Positions 11,071 through 22,001 of a stretch of 64,000 bases of DNA are shown piece by piece (the stretch's first letter is position 1; every line of letters starts with the position of its first letter). A program made the translations under genes and the position numbers. A model generated the notes under the pieces. It was not told the DNA's origin, did not search any database, and saw nothing but the letters and a program-made list of their open reading frames with translations. The stretch lies in the NCBI RefSeq assembly GCF_002878395.1, contig NC_061121.1, forward strand, positions 130,483,946-130,547,945. Direction: 5' to 3'. Source of the stretch: Capsicum annuum (Eukaryota > Streptophyta > Magnoliopsida > Solanales > Solanaceae).

Positions 11071-12040
11071 TATCTAACAGAAAAATCACCTCGATCTTTT
11101 GAGGATCAACTCTAATGCCATCACAAAAAAAAATATGACCAAGGAATGCTATTAAACTTAGCCAAAATTTACACTTACTGAATTTGGCGAACAACTGATG
11201 GGTCTAAGATATTGAAGTAGGATTCAGAGGTAATCTGCATGATTATTCTCACTATGGGAATAGAAAAGAATGTAATCAATAAATACTACAATGAACATGT
11301 CCAAGTACTGCTTGAACACACAATTCTTTAAGTCCATGAAAGTTCCTAGGGCATTTGTGAATCCAAAGGACATGACTAGAAAGTTAAAGTGACCATACCG
11401 GGTTTGGAAAGTCTTTTTTGGAATGTCACATTCTCTGAATCTGAGTTGATGATAGCCTGATCTGAGGTCTATCATAGAAAAGTAATTGGCACCCTGAAGT
11501 TGGTCAAACAAGTCATCAATTCTAAAAAGTGGGTATTTGTTCTTGATTGTAACTTTGTTCAACTAATGGTAGTCTATACATATTCTGAGTGAACCATCTT
11601 TCTTATGCACGAATAAGACTAGTGCATCCCATAGAGAAATGTTGGGTCTGATGAACCCCTTGTCTTAAAGGTCCTTTAATTTTTCTTTTAACTCTCTGAG
11701 TTTTGCTGGAGCCATTCTATATGGTCGAATAGGTATAGGCAGAGTATCTAGAAGAACATCTATTCCTAAGTCAATTTTCCTTTCGAGAGGAATTCTATGA
11801 AGATCCTTGGGAAACACATTTTAGAATTCATTTACTACTGGAAATAAGTCAAGACTAGGAGTCTTTGAACTAGAGTCTTTGACTCGCAAAGACACACCTC
11901 TTGGATACCATTTTTTTCGCTCTAAGGAATGAAACCAACTAACCCTTATGCATTGTGGTACTACCCCTTCATTCAAGGACTGGTTCATTTGGAAACAAAA
12001 AATGAACAACTCTACTTCTACAGTCAACTGAGGCATAGCA
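11070..12040 (-). pseudogene. E2 reverse transcriptase (catalytic site lost)
   Basis: Minus strand. The clearest part is 11224-11562: [23 protein letters not shown] and M-S-F-G-F-T-N-A. The catalytic box that should read F-I-D-D-I reads F-I-D-Y-I, with a Tyr codon at 11272-11274, so RT would be inactive even without stops. The protease-RT linker (with the L-N-E-G-V-V stretch shared with E5) is at 11821-12036. Confidence 0.87.
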
Positions 12041-12049
12041 TGAATGGAG

Positions 12050-12328
12050 CTAATCTATGCCGAGAATGATATCTAAATCCATCATCTCTAACTCTACTAA
12101 GTCTATTGAAGTCAATTTTTGAGATATCATAACTGTATAGTTCCTATATACCCGCTGGGCTAGGTTAGAATGTCTCACTGGGGTAGAGACTGAGAAAGGT
12201 TCTATTAAGATTTCTGGTCTGACTTTAAAGGTGACTACTATGTAAGGAGTTACAAAATATAGAGAAGCTCTTGGATCTAATAAGGCATAAACATGTAAAT
12301 GAAAGATCTGTAATGTACCAGTGACCAT
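12050..12328 (-). pseudogene. E2 aspartic protease
   Basis: Minus strand. The active-site block reads LLDPRASLYFVTP: the catalytic Asp (codon at 12275-12277) is kept, but the neighbouring Gly of the usual D-P-G-A is Arg. The domain runs to L-E-M-M-D-L-D-I-I-L-G-I-D, the usual lead into RT, and is open across 92 codons, unusually well preserved for this element. Confidence 0.85.
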
Positions 12329-12329
12329 A

Positions 12330-13520
12330 GCTGGAGAAATTTCCTAATTTTGTCTGGACTGAAATGCATAGAGACTGTTTAGGCATTGCCCATTGGTGGC
12401 ACTGGAAATGGCACCCTGCTTATTCGGGCCATTGTACTGAGCTGAGGGACGATTGTACTGACCCTGTAAACTCGACTGACGACAATCTCTTAATCTATGG
12501 CCTGTCTTGCCACACCCGAAACATATATCACTGCCAGCTCTGCAGACACCCTGATGGATTCTGCTATATTTTTGGCAAAGAGGATTTGTTTGAGCACTGT
12601 TGACACTACCCTGAGATTTAAAGCCTGGCGCACTATCTTAGTTACCATTTCTAAAGTTAGGTACTGGAGCACTGGCTGAGGATGGAGGTAGAACTAAAAA
12701 ATTTAGATGAAACTGGGAATTGTTACCGCGTTCTAACTTAGGCTGAGTGAAATTAAAGTTACCTATTCTAGCTCTCTTGTTTTCTCTATCTCTCCTTATT
12801 CCTAACCTCTTCTATCTACTGAGCATAGACCATTAGCCTGGATATATCTATCTCCTTAATTAAAATCATAGTTCTCCACTCTTTGGCCACACTCTCTAAC
12901 ACCCCAAATATGAACTTTTCCATTCTGAACTTATTATCTGCTACTACATGAGGAGCATACCTGGCTAACTGAGTAAACTTAAGGGAATACTCTTTAACAC
13001 TCATGTTTCCTTGATTGATATCGATTAACTCTAACACCTTGTCTTTTCTTAACTATAAGTGAAGGAATCTATATAGAAAAGTAGTAGAAAACTCTTCCCA
13101 TTGTATGGGCTATGCATTTGTGCCCCTATCTACCTTTAACTACTTAAACCACCTATGAGATAGATCTTGTAGCTGATAGGCAGTTAACTCAATACTCTCA
13201 CTGGAAGTCACTCCCATAATAGTTGTGACTTTCTGCACCTGATCGAAGAACTCTTGTGGATTCTCTTCAGACTTAGATCCTGAAAATTGGGGAGGATTCA
13301 TTCAGGTAAAGTCCCAAATCCTAGCTGCAGTAATATTGGCCAATGGGTTGTCCTAAAAAATAGCTGGCCATTTATTCTGAGCTACTACAGAATGGGCAAG
13401 AGTGGTGAACTCAGCTCTGAATTCTACATGGGAGACATGCTCGTTTAGGGGATTTTCCTAAATGGGCAAAGGTGTTGGATGGTTTCCAGTTCTTCTTCTG
13501 TTGGTCTTTTTGGGAGGCAT
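12330..13520 (-). pseudogene. gag: E2 gag (broken)
   Basis: Minus strand, starting at the ATG whose complement is 13518-13520 (MPPKKTNRRR). The gag domain includes V-T-S-S-E-S-I-E-L-T-A-Y-Q-L-Q-D and, at 12816-13037, S-V-K-E-Y-S-L-K-F-T-Q-L. A perfect CX2CX4HX4C knuckle (CFGCGKTGHRLRDC) is encoded at 12482-12523. Several stops interrupt the domain. The start, the gag blocks and the knuckle resemble E5 and E6 more than E1 or E7, which suggests E2 belongs to their lineage. Confidence 0.87.
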
Positions 13521-13725
13521 GTTCTGTAAATGAGAGGAATAAATGAATTAGTTAGAGAGTTTAACTTGAGCTCATGCTCACTCGCATGACATAAATACTG
13601 AAAGAAGGAAAACTTTTCCTAAATGCATCATAGCCTCATGTCCATAAGTATGGTACGCTACACACCCATGCAAAAAAACTCTACTTGATACATCTTTCAA
13701 ACTCCCTAGGACTGTATTGAACCTT

Positions 13726-13739
13726 AGGTTCTGATACCA
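13726..13739 (-). other. E2 primer binding site (tRNA-iMet type)
   Basis: On the minus strand this reads TGGTATCAGAACCT, four bases inside the 5' LTR. It matches the initiator-Met primer site with one change in the first 13 bases. Confidence 0.88.
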
Positions 13740-13743
13740 AATT

Positions 13744-16170
13744 TGTAATGCCGCGAGTCTGTACCCAGGATGCCAAATGGTGCTTACGACTTCGAAGGAA
13801 CACAAGCTAACCCATGACTGTTACCTGTCATGAGTACTGAATATTAATACTAAAATAATGTGAAAGTTAGGCTGAGGTACCATAAGGTTCATAATCTTAA
13901 TACTGATAAATATAGGAACTGCTAATAACATCTGAAAACTGAATACGGTCTGAACTAGTCTAGTCTGAAAAGCCTCTAACTGAACTGTCTGAATATGGAG
14001 TTGATAGGAAAATCTCCCAACTAACTCTGACTAATAAAATACTGAATCTACAGTAATAAAGAAATAAAATAGTATCCTTGATAGATGAGGACTCACAACT
14101 AAATCTGTTGTTATCGATTGGATCTGGCTAAGTGCAATTCATTATTTGAGCATCTGAACATATGATATAAGACACGAAAGAGTAAAAATAGAGTATAAGA
14201 TTAGTACGTGGAATATACTGACATGCTAGATGAGGTAAGGCTAATATGCACGGACAGTAGCTTATTGAGTGATATGAATATAACTAAATGAGAGTACATG
14301 CATAACTGAAGCTGTTGTAAACACTAATTATGAAATACTATGCATATATATATTGTGTCTGAGATTTAAACTGAAATTGAGTACTGAGTTCTGATAACTG
14401 AGTAACTAATATCGAAGATTACTGATAATTGAATTATTCATAACTAGGTGACTATTTCTGACAGTCCTAATTTTATAGAACTGAAATGAGTTCTATGCTG
14501 AGACTAAAACTCATCCCTGAATTTATTGGGGTCCAACCTGTTACCCCGTTTAGAAGGGTGTCACTATGCCTTGGTTATAGACACTAGCTGTGTGGATCAA
14601 TTGAAATGTCATCCTGAATGACTAAGGGTTACCCTTTACTGGCAGGTTCCTTAATGAGAGCGGTATTACCCTCAACTGGCAGGTAGATATCTTAACCTAA
14701 ACTGGCTATGTAGTTCTGGAACACAAGGACTGCTACTAAGGATCACACCCTCTACTGACAGGTGATCCCCCATATTTGGGTTGCCTTAGTGCTGAATCCT
14801 AGTCTCAACTGAATGACACTGATTATTAAACTAAAATGAACTAGACTAAGTTTCACTTAGTTTTGTAACTAACTGAGTACTACTATTCATGATATTACTA
14901 AAACTATTTTGTAGCTACTGTAAATCTAGGTAAACAGCTAGATTTTGTGTATTAAATACCCCCAGGTCTCGATAGCATTGATTGTAAAGCATGGCATGAT
15001 CTTAAAAGCATAACAATAATTGCTTGTTAACAATGCATTCATTTAGACATTTTGTCGAACACTTGAGAGGCATGAACTTGTACATGAATGGGAACACATG
15101 ATAACATGTCGTGATTGCACTATTCAATTCATATAGGCATTCTAACAAACACTTGGGGAGCATGATTATTTCACATAATAATAAATATATATATAAATAT
15201 CATGGCTACAACATTGAACTTGTAATTTTAAGGATTTAACATGAGAATCAAATAATTCATCACACATGTTATCTTAATTTAATGAAACTTATAATTAATC
15301 ATGGATTGAAGACCATATAAAAATACACATGAACACACTCCAACTCAAACATGTAATTTGTAAAATCTAATTCTTGTATTTTGAAAAAGGATTCTTGGGC
15401 TCCATGGGTGTTAAGGACCTATGGATGAACATCTAACACACCTGAGAAATTAACTTCTTGAAGATTCTTGGTGGAATTCTTGAGGATTGCTCTTGATTCT
15501 TAGAGGCTGGGGTTTTCCTAATTGAGAGAATGCTCCTGATTTTAGGGAAAATTTAATAGAATAATGACTTAACTAGGTAATTAAGGGTTAAATCACATAT
15601 TTAGACTAATTAGGTCCGTGGAAAAAGAAATTACCCCTAGAAAGAATTAAATTCCGTCACAGAAATTCCCAATTTTTGCTTTCACCGCGACGCGGTGGCA
15701 TCGCGGTAAGCCACTGGAAGTTGGCTGAAAACTATTTAAAATAGACAACTGTGAAATTACCTTTGGGCGCAATGGAGTGGATTGCATCGGGCTACTAGAA
15801 ATTGATAATTTAGAAATGGCACCTTGGCGTGACGCAGGCCTATCACGGTACCTCACTAAAAATGCTAATTGGGAACTGGAACTTCACCGCGTTGTGCTGG
15901 AATTACGGTGTCTCAATGGAAACTATCAAATGTCATTTTGACCCCCACCGTGATGTGGTGCTTCTCAATTTGACATACTGTTTCACTAAAAGTTCCATAA
16001 CTTCTCACCCGAATATTGGTTTTGGGCAAAATTTATATCATTGGAAAGCTAACTAAATTTCTTACACAATGATGGGTCTTAAGCTGGAAAATTCTGAGTA
16101 TTTTTGAAAGTATATCTAGGAATTCTGGCATACTGAGAGTGAAACTAAGCTAGGAAAATACGGGGTATTA
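13744..16170 (-). repeat. E2 5' LTR
   Basis: On the minus strand it ends with the shared U5 block (GGGTTAGCTTG... then CATTACA at 13744). Its start is TAATACCCCG at about 16170; the usual leading TG is not visible there, so the outer edge is uncertain by a few bases. The internal layout follows the E5 LTR, including the A-G-G-T-G-T-G-T-T-A-G-A-T-G segment near 15445. The 15680-15985 interval holds five degenerate CpG-rich modules, listed separately. Confidence 0.85.
15681..15985 (-). repeat. Five degenerate CpG-rich modules in the E2 LTR promoter region
   Basis: On the plus strand, similar modules begin near 15681, 15761, 15822, 15883 and 15943 (spacing about 80, 60, 60 and 60). Each has a core like CACCGCGACGCGGTG, then a CGCGGTA-like box, then a C-A-C-T-G/A-A-A-like tail. 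The first core, 15683-15697, is a perfect 15-base palindrome around a central A. CpG content is far above the surrounding AT-rich DNA. In element orientation the array lies upstream of the likely transcription start. Confidence 0.72.
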
Positions 16171-16199
16171 AAAAGAAACTCCTTAGAACAATTAAAGTA

Positions 16200-17560
16200 C
16201 TTCAAGCATGCATCATAAAAATTAAATTTTACCTCATTTTCAAAGAGTTTACACACTGAATGAGCTATTTTGGAGAAATGTCTAATAAATCACTGGTAAA
16301 ATCCAACATGCCCAAGGAAACTCAAAATACCTTTTACGAAAGTGGGAAGGGTAATTTTGAGATAACCTTTAGATTTGCTTGATCAACTTGTATACCCTTT
16401 CCCATGATCTTGTGGCCCAAAATGGTACCCTTATTAACCGTAAACTAACATTTCTCCCAACTGAGGACAAGGTTGGTTTCCACACATCTCTCAAGTACCT
16501 TGCTTAGATAATAAAGGCATGACTCAAATGAGTATTCCACTACCAAAAAATTATCAAAGAAGACTTCCATTGAATCCTCAAGCAAATCCAAAAAGATTGA
16601 TAATAAACACCGTTGGAATGTTGTCGGTTCATTGCACAAACCTAAAGGCATCTACTTGAATTCAAATGCTCCATAGGGGAAAGTGAATGTTAGCTTCTCT
16701 TGGTATTTGTGGTCAGTAAAAATTTTATTGTATGTTGAATAACTATCTAAAAAATATCACCCTCTCTCTGCCAACCTATCTAACAGTTGTTACATAAAGG
16801 GCATAAGGAAAGGGTCATTCTCGATCTAAGAATTCAACTTGCAATTTTCCATGCATCCCTTCACCCCATGACTACTAGGATGAGAACAAGTCCATTCCTT
16901 TCATTCACAACTACCATAATGTCACCCTTCTTTGGCACACATTGTACTGGGCTTACCCACGTGTTATTGGAGATTATATAGATGACTCCCGCATCAAGAT
17001 ATTTTATAATTTATTTCTACACCACCTCTTGCATGGGATGATTTTTCCTCCTTTGATGTTTCACACTTGGTTCATGATCTTGTTTATCTTGATCTTGTGG
17101 GAAAAATGTCGGGAGCTATGCTAATAATATCTGAAATTGTCCATCCTATGGTAAAAATGATTCTTTCACTACCAATTTCAAAGTCTCTACTTGGTAAGGC
17201 TCGAGACCACTTACAATAATGATAGGCAAACTGTAACCATCCCCCAAGAATACATATTGAAGGTGTGGAGGAAACAAATTCTATTCGATTTCAGGTGGCT
17301 CAAAGAGGGATGGCTTTACAGGTAGACTTTTGCAATTTTTAGATCATGGTCCAACTTTACCAGGTTCTTGGTATAAGATCCAAGCCCCATTAAGGATGCA
17401 ACCACTTTATCGAATGCTTCAGCTTCATAACTTTCATAATTCCACAAGACCCTCACTAATGGGTCATTCACCAAATTCAGGTTGACATAATTCAACATCT
17501 CATCATCGATGGCATAGATCACTGAAATTACTTTAAAGTCCATTCGTTATTTTATGGAAA
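16200..17560 (-). pseudogene. E3 pol: linker and N-terminal reverse transcriptase
   Basis: Minus strand. The piece at 17316-17543 matches the Athila/Tat linker (V-I-D/Y-A-I-D-D-E, then G-L-G-S-Y-T-K-N), followed near 17250 by P-P-H-L-Q-Y-V-F-L-G. The RT segment 16445-16651 begins M-P-L-G-L-C-N-E-P-T-T-F-Q-R-C, and its catalytic box reads F-F-D-N-F where relatives have F-M-D-D-F, so the second catalytic Asp is lost. RNase H and integrase are absent; the sequence passes into the E2 LTR at about 16170. Confidence 0.82.
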
Positions 17561-17619
17561 TGCATACACTAAAAGAAACCTCTTCATCGTTTAATAAAAA
17601 CTTTATTTCGACGCACTCT

Positions 17620-17960
17620 ACGTCCACTAATACTCTCCTGCTGGCTGTAAATGGCCTTCAAATAATAATAGGGATTTCATAGTCTAATACACAGTCAAGG
17701 ATCACGCAGTCGATCGGGAAGATGAACCAATCAACTTTAACTAAAAGATCATGATGTATGCCCATAGGTTTCTTGATAGTTCAATTGACCATTAGTAATC
17801 TCATAGTGGTAGGTTATGTTTCCCCAACCCTATCTTGTGAAATATGGCATATGAAATTAAATTTACACTTTTCCTGAGATCATATAAGGCCTTTGCAATC
17901 TTGAACATTCCGATGGTACACGAGAATATGAAAGCTTTGGGGGCTTTCTTGTTTTTCACC
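17620..17960 (-). pseudogene. E3 aspartic protease remnant
   Basis: Minus strand. Reading through stops gives the Athila/Tat protease layout: F-S-C-T-I-G, then A-L-Y-D-L-R-K-S-V-N-L (usual A-L-C-D-L-G-A-S-I-N-L, Asp kept), and later a W-S-I-E and a decayed D-x-x-V-L-D-like part. Recognition is by order and pattern only. Confidence 0.6.
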
Positions 17961-17999
17961 ATCATGCTTTATATAATTTCACTCTAATAATGAGTCACT

Positions 18000-19600
18000 T
18001 CTGTTGTCTCATCCTCTACAAGTGGCTTTTTGGAAACTAATTCCTTCATAAACATAGCATACCCCATCATTTTTTGCAAGGATTTTATTAAAGGGATATT
18101 AATGGAGTGGTGTTAAATTTATCAAGAAATACTTTGAACGTGCATTTTCCTCTATTTTCTTGAGACGTTGAGGAAAATGAGATGGAATTGTAATTATTGG
18201 CATGGATATAATTCGGGATTCTTTCACCTTTGAATATTCAATGATAACTTTATTTTGGTTTAACTCATCATCATTCAGCCTCTTCCACTTCAAATTTGTT
18301 TTCTCATTATTTCTCTTTTGCCAGATTTATCATCAAAATTGATGCCCTTTCCAAGAGTTCTACCATTTTGAGTGACAATAGCATTTGTTACTATACCACT
18401 CGACCTTTTTTTAATTTTCTTTCCATGAGGTATGTCGATATATAATTCAATTTTGCCTCAAGTTGTTGGATGGCGGTTGAATCAGACTCTACCATTTGGT
18501 GTAACTTGGAGAAGTTACTTCTCATTTATCTTACTATCATGTTGGTCCCATCAAGTGCTATCAAAATTAAGCCAAAATATCTTCATTAATGTACCTCTCC
18601 ATTTTACATATAGACATGTCTCGGTTCTCATTGTTCCGACCTTACTTTCCACCTTGCCCTTGAGAGAAAATATGGAAACCCTCTAAATAATTTTGTAACA
18701 ATCCCACATTGTCATCAAGTATCTCCTCTTCAGAGTCTTCATATGTCATAGTATTCCTTGCACTATAGCGTTGACTCTTTCTATGGAGGTACCTATAATA
18801 TGTTCAGTAAGAAGTTAAAGGTGTGACATCACTTGGATCAAATTTGCATCTATCCCCTCTATTTTACTTCGATTTTGACTCATAAAGGATGAGTAGGGAA
18901 ACCCCAAGGCTTCCTTGTCATCCTTTATGTGCCAACCCTTGGTAGACTAGGCACTTGGTCTATCATACTTGAAGCAACTACACAAGCCAATTTAATAAGG
19001 GATACACCAAATGCATTGTCCACTATCGCTTTATTGATTTTGTCCAATGTCCTATAGAATATTTGGAGGAGCATCTTCTCTGGTACCTTATTGTTTGGAC
19101 ATTTCATAATCTTCTCCTTAAATATACCCCAGGATTCATAAAAACCACTCAATTATGTTGACGAAAATTTGGGATTTGGTCACGCAATTGTATCATCTTT
19201 GATAGTCAGAAATAACAATCTAAGTAAGCATCGGTAAGCTCACCCTACAATGTGATGGACCCGGTAGGAAGAGACCTCAACCATAACTCCGCCTCACTCA
19301 TTAGAGAGAACGGTAAGAGGCTTAACCATATGTATTCTTGTGAGATAAGAGCAATATCAAATATTGAGCATATTATCAAAAATTTCCTCAAATAGACATT
19401 GACATCCTTATGCAGTTTATCCCCAAACAAACCCTTCATACAAAACAAGTCGAGCATGACACTGGTAACATAAAATACATCATTTCCCTCATTAAGGGGA
19501 ATGAGTATGGTACTGTTATGCTCCTCCTCTCCAAAATAATCCATAACTTCAATATGTTCATATGATGGGCTGCGGATGATCCCTTCATGATGCATGGTTA
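18000..19600 (-). pseudogene. gag: E3 gag (broken)
   Basis: Minus strand. The N-terminal part at 19245-19595 contains L-L-P-F-S-L-M-S-E-A-E-L-W-L-R-S-L-P, the typical Athila/Tat gag block. 18925-19152 contains F-Y-E-S-W-G-I-F-K-E and C-P-N-N-K-V-P. 18099-18293 contains F-P-Q-R-L-K-K, the usual gag C-terminal block. The pieces are in order but in different frames, so there are several frameshifts and stops. Confidence 0.8.
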
Positions 19601-19715
19601 TTTGGAAGAAATAATACTCACCTAATCAAAAATCAGAAACAATAACAAAAGTGATATATGACACCACGAGTGAACTCAATATCACTACCAAAACCACACA
19701 AGAGAAACTAAGATT

Positions 19716-19734
19716 CACTCCCCAGCAATGACAC
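19716..19734 (-). other. E3 primer binding site, Athila/Tat type
   Basis: On the minus strand the sequence GGGTGTCATTGCTGGGGA resembles the TGGCGCCGTTGCCGGGGA-like primer site of Athila/Tat elements. It is the only non-iMet primer site in the window. The exact ends are uncertain. Confidence 0.6.
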
Positions 19735-19741
19735 CCTTTTT

Positions 19742-21109
19742 ATCACGCTCAACTTAATAAATTATTTATGGCAAAGGAGATTGTTGTAAAATATAATAAC
19801 CCAACTTGAGTTTGGGTAGAATCCATGGGAATGTACCTATTATTTGGATCTATATGTATTGAAGTCTACTAAGTGTTTACCTACAATGTAAAAATACAAT
19901 AAAACATAGGTTAAAATTAGGGGTATAGTTTGAAAGGTTGATTAAACAAAATCAACTTGCACTACCAATCTAGAGCGACAATTGTAGTTAAATTTTAAAT
20001 ATGAGAATAGTCTTGAGATTATGTTTTCTTAGGAAAAACAGTGCATGGGTACATATAATCAATTGCACGATCTAGTTAATGAGTATATGGGTAGGCTAGG
20101 TTAGGGGTTTCAATGTATGCCTTTCAACTAAACACTAAAAATATCTCCCATGGATTCCTTCAAACACCTCATAGGTGTAACAAACAAATCAACCCAAAAC
20201 CTCAATTGGGCATCCCTATTTCTAGAAAGATGCCCAAGACATAGCAAATTCACCATACATCCTTATGTCTCAGAAAATTAAAATGAACAAGCTAACATTT
20301 AGTTTATTATTCACAAATACTAGTCATCCATATCCCTCTTTAAAAGATAATGTGCAATTTAGGGATATTGGGGCTTCACCCAAAAATCCCAATTGAGTAG
20401 TCAAGTATTTGTGAAACCCAACATCATCAACAAAGAATTTAAACTAACAATTAAAATGCACCCTATTCAAACATAGTATTTAGCAACTCACGAAAATAGG
20501 AAAACGAGAATTAGCCAAATTGACATCTATTTCCTTAATTGAAAATAAGCAAGAGTAATCCAAAAAATCCAAACTCCAATTACAACTAAAAATATCTTTT
20601 TGGAAGATTTACACAATTGTTCTTCTCACACTAATTGAAAGTTTTATTTCTATATTCTTAAAAGGTACTTGGCAGATGATTCTCAAGTAAAAGTGTTTTT
20701 CCTTTTGAGAATTGGAACTAGTTGTGGGAAATTATAAATCTGCCCCTGGGCTATTTTCTACTCCACTGTGATCATTGTTAATTGGTCTCGATCGCAACTA
20801 CTACGATCTATTTGAACATATCATAATTACCAGGCTTTGACCTGGCCTTGACTCTCCATGATCGTGGCCCTTAGACCGCAATCGCGGTAACTGAGTTCAA
20901 TCCAAGCTCTACATTTTCTAGCTCTTGCACTACTTTGTCCTTTTTGTTTCCTTTTTAGCTCACTTCACTTGTTTTCTTCCATTTTCTTGTGAACCTGCAA
21001 AATATGGGAATTAGTGCATTCAAATGTCATATTTTCCTCATTAACACCATTTTACTATCATAGTAGCATAAAATTTTATGTAAATGAGTGGTAAATTTAC
21101 CACTTATCA
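19742..21109 (-). repeat. E3 5' LTR
   Basis: On the minus strand it starts TGATAAGTGG at 21109, a usual Athila/Tat LTR start, and runs about 1.37 kb to just before the primer site (inner end near 19742, where no clean CA is seen). The interval 20760-20900 contains CpG-rich motifs (GATCGTGG, CAATCGCGGT) like those in the chromovirus LTRs. No open reading frame of note. Confidence 0.72.
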
Positions 21110-21787
21110 AGCATAATGGGATAAATGATGAAACTTAAAGGCATACTCTTTCACACGCATTTTTTCATGCTTCGGATTCACAAACTCCTTAGCCTTCACC
21201 TCTCTCAACTCCTAGGGAAAGTAGTGATCAATAAAGGCACCCGAGAATTCATCCTATATAGCTGGCTCAACATATTCACCCCTTAACTTATCCCACTACT
21301 CATACCATTGATACGACATATACTTCAACTGATATGCGGCAAACTCCACAGTGCCAGAGTCATAAGAATGCATCGCTCAAAAAATCTTTTCTATTTATGA
21401 ACCCTTAAAGATCATGCTCAATTTTTTAACCAGGTAAAGTCAGAGGACTTAACCTCATGAACTAGCCAACCCTTGTGGCCTTAGAAGATGGAGTAACAAA
21501 AACAAACATTCAGACTGGTGCGACTGAGTGGCCACCAAATGAGTAAGCAAATAGTTCGACTGTCAAAACACAACATTAGAAACATCACCCTAAGGCATCG
21601 ATGAAGGAGTATCATCTACTCGAGGAGGTTGAGGAGGACTAGTAGGGGTCGGTGAATCTCCATGGGGGCAATTAGAAGTAGGGACCCTAGATCAGGTTTG
21701 TACCCTATATCTTGGACGAGTTCTATATACATTGTCCCCAAGTAGGATAGAAGAGTTTCCAAGAGCATTGGATCTTTAAGAAGGCAT
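21110..21787 (-). pseudogene. gag: E4 gag, N-terminal half (broken)
   Basis: Minus strand, starting at the ATG complementary to 21785-21787, with a stop three codons later. Reading on gives a Pro-rich stretch, then chromovirus-type gag blocks: V-E-F-A-A-Y-Q-L-K-Y near 21350, F-I-D-H-Y-F-P near 21230 and M-R-V-K-E-Y-A-F-K-F-H near 21150. It is cut at 21110, where the E3 LTR starts. The 142-codon open frame at 21616-22044 runs in another frame across the gag/LTR junction and is not the gene. Confidence 0.78.
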
Positions 21788-21983
21788 GATCTGAAATACG
21801 AACAAATAAAATTTAGAGAAGATTTCCACATTCTAGACACCACAGCCCAAAAGTAGAACATAAGAAAGGGAAACATTCCTAAATGCCTCATATCCTCTCC
21901 TTTATAAGTGTGGCATTCTACACACCTATTAAAGAAACTCTCCATGGTATGAATTTGTGCACACCCAATTGACCATGAACCTA

Positions 21984-21996
21984 GGGCTCTATTACA
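21984..21996 (-). other. E4 primer binding site (degenerate)
   Basis: On the minus strand this reads TGTAATAGAGCCC, a decayed form of TGGTATCAGAGCC. It lies five bases inside the LTR, as in the other elements. Confidence 0.65.
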
Positions 21997-22001
21997 AAGC
22001 T

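Larger units (their letters stand above)
16171..21109 (-). mobile_element. E3, Athila/Tat-type Ty3 element, 5' part (minus strand)
   Basis: Order on the minus strand: LTR (21109 to about 19742), primer site (about 19733), gag (19600-18000), protease (about 17960-17620), linker, and the start of RT (to about 16200). The RT is cut off where E2 begins. Gag and RT blocks are those of the Athila/Tat branch rather than of chromoviruses. Coding parts have many stops. Confidence 0.82.

Noticed and set aside
12364..12679. Plus-strand frames opposite E2 gag
   Set aside because: They are antisense shadows of the zinc-knuckle coding sequence.
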